Positions 1-7,600 of a stretch of DNA of 39,535 bases are shown in pieces; the first letter of the stretch is position 1; each line of letters starts with the position of its first letter. Made by a program: the position numbers and the translations under genes. Source of the DNA: an uncultured Bacteroidales bacterium. GTDB taxonomy: Bacteria; Bacteroidota; Bacteroidia; Bacteroidales; Muribaculaceae. The notes beneath the pieces are model-generated. The model had not been told where the DNA came from. It searched no databases and saw nothing but the letters and a program-made list of their open reading frames with translations. The stretch lies in contig CAMWPM010000018.1 of the NCBI GenBank assembly GCA_947176235.1, forward strand, positions 1-39,535. Direction: 5' to 3'.

Positions 1-1
1 C

Positions 2-547
2 TCCTCCCCCACCCCCTCCAACGCCCCGGAACTGGAGCAGGAAGCCGACCGTGGCAGATGGACGTGGGACGTGGTGGCTTACGGTGCGTGGCGTAAACGC
101 GCAGTAATGGCAGGGGATCCACCTGAAGGAATACTCTGCCCCGGGAGGTTCGGCATTCTGGGCGTCCAGGTGTCGCCTCTCCGCCACCTCAACCGCTATG
201 TGGCAGTGGGTCCCGGGCTTGAAATCCAGTGGGACGAGGGCGCGAGCCTTGGAGAAAAATACTGGATTCCGGGGACATACGGCGATGAAATCAAATTCCG
301 CCGTCCGCCATTCGGAAAACAGATAAGCGTGGGAATATCCGCCCACGCAGAACTGACGATGCCGATATTTGCCGTCAACGTCGGTCTGGGCTACGACGTG
401 GTGAGCCCCAAAGGCGACAAAGCATTCTATCAGTCGTTGACTCTCAAGGCTTTCGTAAGCAAACGGATATTCCTAAACGTTGGCTACCGTCTGGCTAATT
501 TTGAGAATCCCCGCAACCTTATGCTCGGTGTGGGTGTACGACTGTAA
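2..547 (+). CDS. Acyloxyacyl hydrolase / lipid A deacylase-like outer-membrane beta-barrel, C-terminal part
   Basis: The frame is open from the first bases of the window, so this is the 3' end of a longer gene and the GTG at 71 is not a real start. The visible 181 residues are alternating hydrophobic strands rich in Gly, Tyr and Arg and end in LMLGVGVRL, a typical C-terminal beta-signal of an outer-membrane barrel. The pattern (GRFG, LNRY, RPPFGKQISVG, MPIFAVNVGLGY, FLNVGYRLANFENPRNLMLG) resembles the barrel that Bacteroidales genomes annotate as acyloxyacyl hydrolase, related to PagL lipid A 3-O-deacylase. If so, it would trim acyl chains from lipid A in the outer membrane. The family call is from remembered similarity. 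The catalytic residues cannot be checked because the upstream half is missing. Confidence 0.55.
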   Translation, partial: SSPTPSNAPELEQEADRGRWTWDVVAYGAWRKRAVMAGDPPEGILCPGRFGILGVQVSPLRHLNRYVAVGPGLEIQWDEGASLGEKYWIPGTYGDEIKFRRPPFGKQISVGISAHAELTMPIFAVNVGLGYDVVSPKGDKAFYQSLTLKAFVSKRIFLNVGYRLANFENPRNLMLGVGVRL

Positions 548-567
548 AAAAAATTTTGCCTATGGTG

Positions 568-596
568 TTATGTTTGGTGGATGAGATTGTCTTATA
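568..596 (+). promoter_or_regulatory. Putative ECF-type promoter of the LRR-transglutaminase gene
   Basis: TTATGTTT (568-575) is followed after 13 bases by GTCTTATA (589-596). The same pair, with a 14-base spacer, stands directly in front of the ECF sigma gene at 3834-3863, including the longer core GATTGTCTTATA. Because ECF factors commonly drive their own operon, I infer that the sigma factor encoded at 3870 also drives this gene. No housekeeping TAnnTTTG element was seen here. Confidence 0.5.
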
Positions 597-682
597 TGAA
601 GAAAGGAAACGATGCATCCTTATCCATACCCTATAAACTAACCCAGGCGTCAACTATAAAAACAATCAAATTTCGCACGAAA

Positions 683-2617
683 ATGAAATTACTGACAAAA
701 GCCGCAATTGCATTGGCTGTCGCCATCTGCACATGCTCATTTCCCTCAGAAGCCAAAATTAAAAAGGTAGATGTGAAGCCCGGCTCTCTTCACGGATTGG
801 TGAAAGACTCGGATTTCAAAGATAACGACGCACTGACCCTCACCGGGACACTAAACAACTCCGACATAATCGTGCTCCGCGAACTGTGCGGGCGGGATAC
901 GGTGGGTGAAGAAACGCCGGTGAGAGTGAGAAAGGTGGACATGCGCGATGTGACTTTCGAGAACTCCGGCGCTCCTTATTTCCTAAAGTTAGGCAGTACA
1001 TATTCGGCATCATCAGCCCACACCATGCCTCCCTGCCTATTCTACGACACAGCTATCGAAGAGCTGGTGCTACCTGCTCAACTCGACAGCGTGGGTGACT
1101 TCGCCCTCAACACAACCCGGCTCCGCGAACTGAAATTCCCCAAAAACACCGTGCTCGGGAATGCCGCAGTAGCCAACGATTCGCTGCTCGAAGAGCTTGA
1201 ACTCCCTGATATCCTTGGAACAGAACCGGGATTCAGTCCGGTGAGATACTATCTCAATAACCTGAAGCGAATAAAATATTCGGACACGGACTACGTGATG
1301 AGCGGATCCTTCCGCGACAATATGCAGGAAATCGAGGAAATCGTATTCGATGGCATGATCGGACATATCGACGGCTATCAGATCAAGGACTGCCCGAAGC
1401 TGAGACGTGTGATTTTCAATGGTCCGATATTCAGCACCGGAGGACTGAATTTCGCCCAAAACTGTCCGAATCTTGAGGAAATACAGTTTAATTCATTAGT
1501 GGTGAATCTTGGTCTGGTAGACAATCCCGACTGCCCCAAGCTTGAAAAGCTGACTATTAACGGAGCCTTGATAAGCACTTCTGACAGCGTGGCTGCACCC
1601 TCCACCCCCATCAGTGAAATAATGAGCCGCTCGGGAATGCCGGAAGCACTGCGCAGAATTGCTGAGTGGGAGATAGCGCACATGGGGGACAGAGACTGGC
1701 TCGGCAAGATGTCGCGCATGAATGGACGAGAGATGGTGGAGATCCTGAAAGAGGCAAAGATGACGGAACTCGCCGAGCGGATGGATTCAGCATACGAAGC
1801 CAACAGAGATCCCGACGAAGGCAAGACAAAGCTACAGATTCTGAAAGAATCATCCCCATACAAAGCATTAGCAGATAAGAATGCAGTCAGCTGGACAGTA
1901 AGCTACGCCGAGCCATCGGACTCCCTGCTGACACGCACGCGCGAATATTTCAACCTCGACAGCGTGGCAGGAGACGGCGATGACATCTCCCGCATCAAGA
2001 ATCTTCTCTACTGGGTGCATGATCTCGTTAGACATGACGGAGGATCCAACTGGCCCAGCTGTCACTTCAACCTTGTAGATCTCTACGAGACAGCAAAGAA
2101 AGAGGAACGCGGCTACAACTGCCGCTTCATGGCAATGATGCTTGCCGAGGCCCTGCTTGCCGAAGGAATCCCCGCCCGCTACCTCACCTGCCAGTCGAAA
2201 GCCTACGAGGATGACCCCGACTGCCACGTGATCACCATGGCATGGTCGGATTCGCTGGGCAAATGGATATGGGTGGATCCGACATTCGCCGCATACGTAA
2301 CCGACGAGAACGGCTTGCTGCTACATCCCGGCGAGGTGCGTTACCGCCTGCAGAACGATCTGCCCCTCGTGCTGAACGAGGATGCCAACTGGAATCATGA
2401 ATCGGACGAAACAAAGGAGCATTATCTTGACTACTATATGGCAAAGAATCTCTACGTGATCTCGTGCAACCTGATGCAGCAGTCGGAACCGGAAGGCACG
2501 ACGAGCCATCCGAAAGGCAAGACTGTGGCTCTGATACCTGACGGATTCTACTTCGATAATGCGAATTTCCTGCTCACTGACGATGAAATATTCTGGGCTG
2601 CTCCTGACAGAAAATGA
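683..2617 (+). CDS. Secreted leucine-rich-repeat (BspA-like) protein with transglutaminase-like domain
   Basis: I chose the ATG at 683 because it opens directly into a signal peptide (MKLLTKAAIALAVAICTCS...SEA), while the in-frame upstream ATGs at 581 and 596 overlap the promoter-like element. The protein is 644 residues. Residues about 60-310 are BspA-type leucine-rich repeats with recurring CPKL..I.FNG patterns. Residues about 430-560 look like a transglutaminase/protease fold, with Cys480 in GYNCRFMAM, His515 in DCHVITMAW and Asp532 in WVDPTF forming the expected Cys-His-Asp triad. It probably acts in the periplasm or on the cell surface; the substrate is unknown. The next gene starts 69 bases downstream and could be cotranscribed. 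Such triads can serve as proteases, transglutaminases or inactive binding domains, so the activity is not settled. Confidence 0.75.
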   Translation: MKLLTKAAIALAVAICTCSFPSEAKIKKVDVKPGSLHGLVKDSDFKDNDALTLTGTLNNSDIIVLRELCGRDTVGEETPVRVRKVDMRDVTFENSGAPYFLKLGSTYSASSAHTMPPCLFYDTAIEELVLPAQLDSVGDFALNTTRLRELKFPKNTVLGNAAVANDSLLEELELPDILGTEPGFSPVRYYLNNLKRIKYSDTDYVMSGSFRDNMQEIEEIVFDGMIGHIDGYQIKDCPKLRRVIFNGPIFSTGGLNFAQNCPNLEEIQFNSLVVNLGLVDNPDCPKLEKLTINGALISTSDSVAAPSTPISEIMSRSGMPEALRRIAEWEIAHMGDRDWLGKMSRMNGREMVEILKEAKMTELAERMDSAYEANRDPDEGKTKLQILKESSPYKALADKNAVSWTVSYAEPSDSLLTRTREYFNLDSVAGDGDDISRIKNLLYWVHDLVRHDGGSNWPSCHFNLVDLYETAKKEERGYNCRFMAMMLAEALLAEGIPARYLTCQSKAYEDDPDCHVITMAWSDSLGKWIWVDPTFAAYVTDENGLLLHPGEVRYRLQNDLPLVLNEDANWNHESDETKEHYLDYYMAKNLYVISCNLMQQSEPEGTTSHPKGKTVALIPDGFYFDNANFLLTDDEIFWAAPDRK

Positions 2618-2686
2618 CGGAGAACCGGAACCTGAAATAACGAACCTACAAATTTTTAATCCGTCCAACCTTTGGCATATATCGAA

Positions 2687-3751
2687 ATGAAATATCTAAT
2701 TTCCCTCATTGCATTCCTGCCGTCAATAGCGCTCGGTCAGACTAAGGATGACTCAATTGTTGGACGACCGTATGACTCATTTGAATCCATAGCTTTCTGC
2801 TCGTACAATAACTTTCATCCTTCGCAATACCTCACGGACAACAACTGGGATATTCTCTGTGCCTTCGCTGAACCCGGGAGCAAGGCTAAACTGGATTCTC
2901 TCGGAATTCCCGCCACAAAGAGCCAACTCAGGCTTCTTGAAGTAGGAGATCTGCTATCGGTCAACAACGGCGAATACAAGACCACAATGAAGATTTTCAG
3001 GAAGTCGGAGACTGATGAAATCCGCCGGCAATCAAAAGAATTTGCCGAAAAGATTTTCCCGGAAATAGAGACGGACATCACGCAGCTTATTTCTGATTTT
3101 GACGATGGCGGATATTCGAAGCAGACGTACAGCCTGATATTCTCCTATCTCCTTGACAATTATATCTGGGATGACCGCCGGTTGCCGTCGCCGATGAGTT
3201 GTGAAGATCACGGGACGTGGTCGGGGGCATACTGGGCAATGTACGACAAGCGTGATCACGAAACAGTGGGTACCAACAGCTTCGGACCTGTATGTCAGAA
3301 CTGGACCGACAGTCTCGGCTACTGGATGAGAAGCAAGGATCTTGTTGCCTTTGCAAAGGAAGTGAATAAGACAAAAGGAGGCAGAATAGAAAATCAGGAT
3401 GTGATCAATGCAGTAGTCCCCTGGGGTCTCACGGATGAAAACGGCAATATCCTTGTACCTGTGCTCCACGCCAACAATAACGATAATATTGACATTCTCT
3501 GCCAACGCATCACGAACAAGCTGAGCAGCTCCATAAAGGATTACTGCGCGGCGTGGAGTTCAAGTCACGGCATTTCCTCTCCCCAATTGGGTCAAATTAT
3601 CTTTTATCACGAGGTGATGTGGGATCTTCTCGACATCCTTGAAACGAAGAATATGATCACCATGCCCGCCATTCTCAAAGGAGAAGAAACGGGGAAGGAA
3701 CACTTCGGCGACATCTGCTTCATCGTAATCGATGACAACCAGACTGAATAG
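2687..3751 (+). CDS. Secreted protein of unknown function
   Basis: I do not recognise a family. The ATG at 2687 is preferred over the in-frame TTG at 2672 because it begins a clean signal peptide (MKYLISLIAFLPSIALGQ). The mature part is about 335 residues with no transmembrane segment and no lipobox. Residues about 60-110 (QLRLLEVGDLLSV... YKTTMKIF) faintly resemble a winged-helix pattern, which would be odd for an exported protein and may be coincidence. A later stretch is rich in Trp, Asp and His (WDDRRLPSPMSCEDHGTWSG). It sits between the LRR-transglutaminase gene and the ECF sigma operon on the same strand, so a link to that stress circuit is possible but unproven. Confidence 0.6.
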   Translation: MKYLISLIAFLPSIALGQTKDDSIVGRPYDSFESIAFCSYNNFHPSQYLTDNNWDILCAFAEPGSKAKLDSLGIPATKSQLRLLEVGDLLSVNNGEYKTTMKIFRKSETDEIRRQSKEFAEKIFPEIETDITQLISDFDDGGYSKQTYSLIFSYLLDNYIWDDRRLPSPMSCEDHGTWSGAYWAMYDKRDHETVGTNSFGPVCQNWTDSLGYWMRSKDLVAFAKEVNKTKGGRIENQDVINAVVPWGLTDENGNILVPVLHANNNDNIDILCQRITNKLSSSIKDYCAAWSSSHGISSPQLGQIIFYHEVMWDLLDILETKNMITMPAILKGEETGKEHFGDICFIVIDDNQTE

Positions 3752-3776
3752 CACCTATCAGCCATTTAAACCAACA

Positions 3777-3835
3777 AACGTCCCATCCGATGATAAAAAT
3801 TAATAAACACGTAATTTTTTTGAGGGTGGGACGTT
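3777..3835. repeat. Inverted repeat upstream of the ECF sigma gene
   Basis: AACGTCCCATCC (3777-3788) and GGGTGGGACGTT (3824-3835) pair over 12 positions with one G-T wobble, around a 35-base AT-rich loop. The right arm abuts the presumed upstream promoter element of the sigma gene. It could be a transcript hairpin ending the preceding gene, or an operator. There is no T-run after the right arm, so a simple terminator is less likely. Confidence 0.45.
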
Positions 3836-3863
3836 ATGTTTTGCAGGGTAAGATTGTCTTATA
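3834..3863 (+). promoter_or_regulatory. Putative autoregulatory ECF promoter
   Basis: TTATGTTT (3834-3841), a 14-base spacer and GTCTTATA (3856-3863) match the element at 568-596. The core GATTGTCTTATAA also occurs on the minus strand at 27638-27650. The element ends only 6 bases before the sigma gene ATG, so the transcript would be nearly leaderless. That arrangement is compatible with the rarity of Shine-Dalgarno initiation in Bacteroidetes. Confidence 0.5.
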
Positions 3864-3869
3864 AGCGAA

Positions 3870-4346
3870 ATGAGACAAGAAATACTCACCGATACGTTCA
3901 CTGCCCTGCGGAATAAGCTTCACATCGCAGCCTGCCGACTTCTGGATGACGAAACAGATGCGGAGGATGCCGTGCAGGACACATTCTGCAATCTGTGGAA
4001 CGCAAGTCCGCCCGACACGAACGCGGAAGCACGACACCGATTGTTTGCAGCGCTAAAAAACGTATGCCTCAACAAGCTCAGGCGTCGAGCTGTGGAAGCG
4101 AAATATCCGGGTACAACCGTCATAGTGAATCCTGACGAAACACCCGGAGACTTCGATACAATGAAGGAAGCGATGCTCTCTGCTCTCCCGCCACAACAAA
4201 GGGAGGTCCTCAGGCTGGCAGCCTTCGAAGAGCTTGAGTACGAAGAAATAGCCGAAAGGCTCAACATGACGATCGACGCGGTGAGAATGAACATGAGCCG
4301 CGCGAGAAAAAAACTCAGGGAAGAATACAAACGATTTCAATCATGA
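3870..4346 (+). CDS. ECF-type RNA polymerase sigma factor
   Basis: This 158-residue protein has the size and layout of extracytoplasmic-function sigma-70 factors. Region 2 (about 8-70) contains RLLDDETDAEDAVQDTFCNLW, the usual core-binding and -10 recognition helix. Region 4 (about 105-153) contains LPPQQREVLRLAAFEELEYEEIAERLNM followed by a helix-turn-helix with SRARKKLR. It would redirect RNA polymerase to a small set of promoters in response to a membrane signal. Its stop overlaps the start of the next gene (ATGA), the usual tight coupling of a sigma factor with its anti-sigma factor. The two other nearby copies of the upstream promoter element are the best candidates for its targets. Confidence 0.93.
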   Translation: MRQEILTDTFTALRNKLHIAACRLLDDETDAEDAVQDTFCNLWNASPPDTNAEARHRLFAALKNVCLNKLRRRAVEAKYPGTTVIVNPDETPGDFDTMKEAMLSALPPQQREVLRLAAFEELEYEEIAERLNMTIDAVRMNMSRARKKLREEYKRFQS

Positions 4347-4894
4347 ATAACGACTATAAACTGACATTGCAGGAAATTGAGGAGCTGTCGAGAGCGTATC
4401 TTGACTGCAGACTGTCGAGGCTTCAGGAAAAGGAGCTGGAGCTTGTGCTGACGTCACTCCCGCCCGACGAAGCAAGCTCACCTGTCATTGACGAAGCGCG
4501 CGAGACAATGGCTGTCGCATCAATGATTGAAGCCTCAGGTTATAGTATGCCAAAACAGCAGCCATTGCCTAACAAAAAGCGTGCAGGCATACGCGTGGCT
4601 CGCATCGCCTTGCGATGGAGCGGAATTGCCGCTGCCATTGTTTTGATAGCAGGAACTGTCCTGTTCTTCCGTAACCGGGATAATGATCCTGACTCATTAC
4701 TCGCCCGGGAAAGCGTCTACGTGATTGTGGATGGCGAAGTGATAACCGGGGAACGAGCACAGCGCATAGCTGCGGAGAGTATCGCAGCCAGTCTTGCCGA
4801 ATCAGCCGCCGAAATACGCGAGATCACGGAAATGGAAAAGAATAACGAAGAATTCAAAGAATCAATAATCAATGAAATAAACAACTATTTATGA
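4343..4894 (+). CDS. Putative membrane anti-sigma factor
   Basis: The 183-residue product has a cytoplasmic N-terminal helical part (about 1-85), one transmembrane segment (about 90-110, in RWSGIAAAIVLIAGTVLFF) and a C-terminal part of about 70 residues, presumably periplasmic and rich in Ala and Glu. This topology, and the ATGA overlap with the ECF sigma gene, fit an anti-sigma factor that holds the sigma factor at the inner membrane. No FecR or zinc-binding HxxxCxxC motif is seen, so it is not of the classical ZAS or FecR type. Function is inferred from position and topology. The stop overlaps the next start by ATGA, so the three genes form one operon. Confidence 0.7.
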   Translation: MNNDYKLTLQEIEELSRAYLDCRLSRLQEKELELVLTSLPPDEASSPVIDEARETMAVASMIEASGYSMPKQQPLPNKKRAGIRVARIALRWSGIAAAIVLIAGTVLFFRNRDNDPDSLLARESVYVIVDGEVITGERAQRIAAESIAASLAESAAEIREITEMEKNNEEFKESIINEINNYL

Positions 4895-5274
4895 AACGTC
4901 AACTTGCAACTCTCTTATTGATCACAGCGTCAATAATTGCCGTGGCGAAACCGCCGAAACTTGCATGCGAAACAGTCTTTGACAGAGAAGACCTGAGGAT
5001 TGAAGGCATAAGGATAGTGAAGTCACAGTCGGGCAACTCAAACTATCGAAGCATCAAATTTTCAGACGGCAAAAAATACTATGATGATCTGTATAAACTC
5101 ATCATACAGGATAAGCAACGAGCACAGACCGTGTACGAGTCCTTTGAAGGGAAAAATGAGTCAATTCTCCTGCAAATTCCAAATAACGGACATCAGATAA
5201 CCGTAAGTCTGAGACGAAATGATGATGGTTCCGTTGAGCTTTATATTTCCGGACTTACAGAAGCCTTTAAATAA
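4891..5274 (+). CDS. Small secreted protein of the ECF operon
   Basis: A 127-residue protein with a signal peptide (MKRQLATLLLITASIIAVA) and about 108 mature residues of mixed beta/alpha character (KLACETVFDRED, LRIEGIRIVKS). It resembles small uncharacterised proteins that follow sigma/anti-sigma pairs in Bacteroides relatives. I recall a DUF of this type (possibly DUF6108) but cannot confirm it. Translational overlap with the anti-sigma gene suggests a periplasmic partner or sensor for it. The gene ends 34 bases before a bidirectional terminator shared with the convergent transketolase gene. Confidence 0.7.
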   Translation: MKRQLATLLLITASIIAVAKPPKLACETVFDREDLRIEGIRIVKSQSGNSNYRSIKFSDGKKYYDDLYKLIIQDKQRAQTVYESFEGKNESILLQIPNNGHQITVSLRRNDDGSVELYISGLTEAFK

Positions 5275-5307
5275 CCGGCACAAAATTAGCTTTCATACAC
5301 AAATATG

Positions 5308-5341
5308 ACAGAGCCCTTGGCAGTGATGCCAGGGGCTCTGT
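5308..5341. terminator. Bidirectional terminator between the ECF operon and tkt
   Basis: A 15-bp stem with one G-T wobble (5308-5322 with 5327-5341) surrounds a four-base loop, GTGA. It lies between two converging genes. On the minus strand it is followed by a loosely T-rich tract (TCATATTTGTG), so it fits transketolase best. No T-run follows on the plus strand. Confidence 0.65.
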
Positions 5342-5364
5342 GCGTATGAGACTTTTCAGGAAAA

Positions 5365-7401
5365 TCAGAGATTGAGGAAGCTCTTGACCTGAGCAAGAAT
5401 GTTGTCGACGGTGTAGCCGAACTTCTGGTCGAGTACTTTGTAGGGAGCGGATGCACCGAAGCGTTCCAGACCGTAAACATCCCATGCACCGGCATCCTTC
5501 ATGAGGGGATAGAGGGTGGCGGGGAGACCCGCGGTGAGACCGAAGCGTGTGCCACCTACGGGAAGCACGGAGTGGCGATACTCGGCGTCCTGACGGAGGA
5601 AGAGACCGATGGAGGGGAATGAAGCCACCTGAGCTGCCACCCCAAGCTTCTTGAGCTCCTCGGCCACATGAACGAGGAGAGCCACCTCACTGCCGTTGGC
5701 AACGAGGGTGATGGCGGGATTCTCGGCGGGAACTACAATGTAGCCACCCTTTTCTGCCTTGTGAGCCTCAGCGCGACGGTTGCCTGACACGGCGGGCAGA
5801 TCCTCGAGATCCTGGCGGGAGAAGATGAGCACGGAGGGGCTCTTCTTGTTCTCCATGGCGAGCTTCCAGCATGCAGCGGTCTCAGCTGAGTCGGCGGGAC
5901 GGAGAACGAGAGTGGACTGGTGACCCTGAAGGTTGTCCATCTGCTCCATGAGGCGGATCTGGGCTTCCTGCTCTACAGGCTCGTGGGTGGGACCGTCCTC
6001 ACCTACACGGAATGCGTCGTGGGTGAAGATGTACTTGACGGGGAGCTCCATGAGAGCCGACATGCGGAGAGCGGGCTTGATATAATCGCTGAACACGAAG
6101 AATGTACCGCAGGCAGCGATGACGCCGCCGTGAAGAGCGATACCGTTCATGAGCGAAGCCATGGTGAGCTCGGCAACGCCTGACTGGAGGAAACGTCCAC
6201 CGAAGTCAGCGGCGGTGATGGAGCGGGTCTTTTTGAGGAATCCGTCGGTCTTGTCACTGTTAGCAAGGTCGGCAGATGAAACAATCATATTCTGCACCTT
6301 TTCGGCGAGAACACCGAGAACGGTGGCAGAGGAGTTGCGGCTTGCCATGTTGGGCTTGAATTCGATGGCGTCCCAGTCGATGTGGGGAAGCTTGCCGTCG
6401 ATGTAGTCCTGAAGGCGGGCGGCAAGTTCGGGATTCTCGGCAGCCCATTTCTTTTCAGCTTCATGGCGTTTGGCAACGATTGCCTTGAGTTCCTCGCGAC
6501 GAGCCTCATAGAGAGCCTTGACGTCCTCGCGGATAGTGAATGGATTGGCAGCGTCACCACCGAGATTCTCGACGGTCTTGCCAAAATCGGCACCTGCCGC
6601 ACTGAGGGGCTGACCGTGGGTGGAGACAGCACCTTCCATCGAAGAGCCGTCAGCCTTGACCGCACCCTTAGCCATAACGGTGTGACCGATGATGAGCGTT
6701 GGACGCTTGGTCTCCTTGTCGGCAGCCTCGATAGCAGCGGAGATCTCAGCTGCATCGTTGCCATTGATTTCAATAACATTCCAGTTCCATGCGCGATACT
6801 TTGCTGCGGTGTCCTCGCAGGTGACATCCTTCACCTTGGTGGAGAGCTGCACTTCATTGGAATCATAGAACATCACGAGGTTGTGGAGACCGAGAGTGCC
6901 GGCGATACGGCCTGCACCCTGGGAGATTTCCTCCTGAATACCACCGTCGCTGATGAAAGCGTAGGTCTTATGGGCAACCACGTCACCAAACTGAGCGACG
7001 AGGAAGCGCTCGGCGATTGCACATCCGACAGCCATCACATGACCCTGACCGAGAGGACCGGATGAGTTCTCGATGCCACGCATGGGATCGAGCTCGGGGT
7101 GACCGGGAGTCACGCTACCCCACTGACGGAACTGCTGGAGCTCGTCGAGGGTGAACTTACCGGTGAGGGCGAGCACGCTATAAAGCATGGTGGACATGTG
7201 GCCGGGATCAAGGAAGAAGCGGTCACGTGCGATCCATGTGGGATTTTCGGGATCGTAAACAAGATACTTGGAATAGAGGGCGTTGACGAAGTCGGCACCA
7301 CCCATGGCACCGCCGGGATGCCCTGATTTTGACTTCTCAACCATAGCGGCGATCAGCACTCGCATGTTGTCGGCCGCATGTTTCATAACCTGAGTGTTCA
7401 T
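5365..7401 (-). CDS. tkt: Transketolase
   Basis: Full-length, 678 residues. It transfers two-carbon ketol units between sugar phosphates with thiamine diphosphate and Mg2+, linking the non-oxidative pentose phosphate pathway to glycolysis in the cytoplasm. Visible landmarks are SGHPGGAMGGADF with the conserved His28 near the N-terminus, the cofactor region ISDGGIQEE followed by a Gly-rich helix, the pyrimidine-domain sequence FVFSDYIKPALRMSALM, and VGEDGPTHEPVEQ near residue 470. The ATG at 7401 matches the family N-terminus (NTQVMKHAADNMRVL). It is monocistronic: it has its own promoter at 7500-7531 and a terminator just past the stop. It has no evident link to the secreted proteins upstream. 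Confidence 0.97.
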   Translation of the reverse strand: MNTQVMKHAADNMRVLIAAMVEKSKSGHPGGAMGGADFVNALYSKYLVYDPENPTWIARDRFFLDPGHMSTMLYSVLALTGKFTLDELQQFRQWGSVTPGHPELDPMRGIENSSGPLGQGHVMAVGCAIAERFLVAQFGDVVAHKTYAFISDGGIQEEISQGAGRIAGTLGLHNLVMFYDSNEVQLSTKVKDVTCEDTAAKYRAWNWNVIEINGNDAAEISAAIEAADKETKRPTLIIGHTVMAKGAVKADGSSMEGAVSTHGQPLSAAGADFGKTVENLGGDAANPFTIREDVKALYEARREELKAIVAKRHEAEKKWAAENPELAARLQDYIDGKLPHIDWDAIEFKPNMASRNSSATVLGVLAEKVQNMIVSSADLANSDKTDGFLKKTRSITAADFGGRFLQSGVAELTMASLMNGIALHGGVIAACGTFFVFSDYIKPALRMSALMELPVKYIFTHDAFRVGEDGPTHEPVEQEAQIRLMEQMDNLQGHQSTLVLRPADSAETAACWKLAMENKKSPSVLIFSRQDLEDLPAVSGNRRAEAHKAEKGGYIVVPAENPAITLVANGSEVALLVHVAEELKKLGVAAQVASFPSIGLFLRQDAEYRHSVLPVGGTRFGLTAGLPATLYPLMKDAGAWDVYGLERFGASAPYKVLDQKFGYTVDNILAQVKSFLNL

Positions 7402-7499
7402 GTGGGAGATTTATTGTTAGAGTTTGATTAGTTTAATCGGAAATGATTAGTTCAGACCGGAAGTGGCGGAATAAATCCTTCGTGTGATGAAAATTTTCA

Positions 7500-7531
7500 C
7501 AAAAATAGAAAAATTTTCGGAATAAGACAAA
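7500..7531 (-). promoter_or_regulatory. Bacteroidetes housekeeping promoter of tkt
   Basis: On the minus strand, TTTG (7531-7528) is followed after exactly 20 bases by TATTTTTG (7507-7500), which matches the Bacteroidetes -33/-7 consensus TTTG-N19-21-TAnnTTTG. Transcription would start near 7493, giving a leader of about 90 nt. Confidence 0.75.
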
Positions 7532-7535
7532 GCAA

Positions 7536-7560
7536 GGCGCGGAAGAATTTCCCCCGCGCC
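7536..7560 (-). terminator. Likely terminator of the caspase operon
   Basis: GGCGCGG (7536-7542) pairs with CCGCGCC (7554-7560) around an 11-base loop. On the minus strand it is followed by a T-rich stretch (TTGCTTTGTCTTATT). It lies 40 bases past the stop of the transglutaminase-like gene and immediately ahead of the tkt promoter. The stem is short, so the call is moderate. Confidence 0.5.
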
Positions 7561-7600
7561 CGCTATAATTTTCATTTGGCGTGTTTCGAGCTATGGTTAC

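Noticed and set aside
7523-7531. TTGTCTTAT upstream of tkt as a fourth ECF site
   Set aside because: Only nine bases match, the flank differs, and a full housekeeping promoter explains tkt expression; a 9-mer match is expected by chance about 0.3 times in the window.
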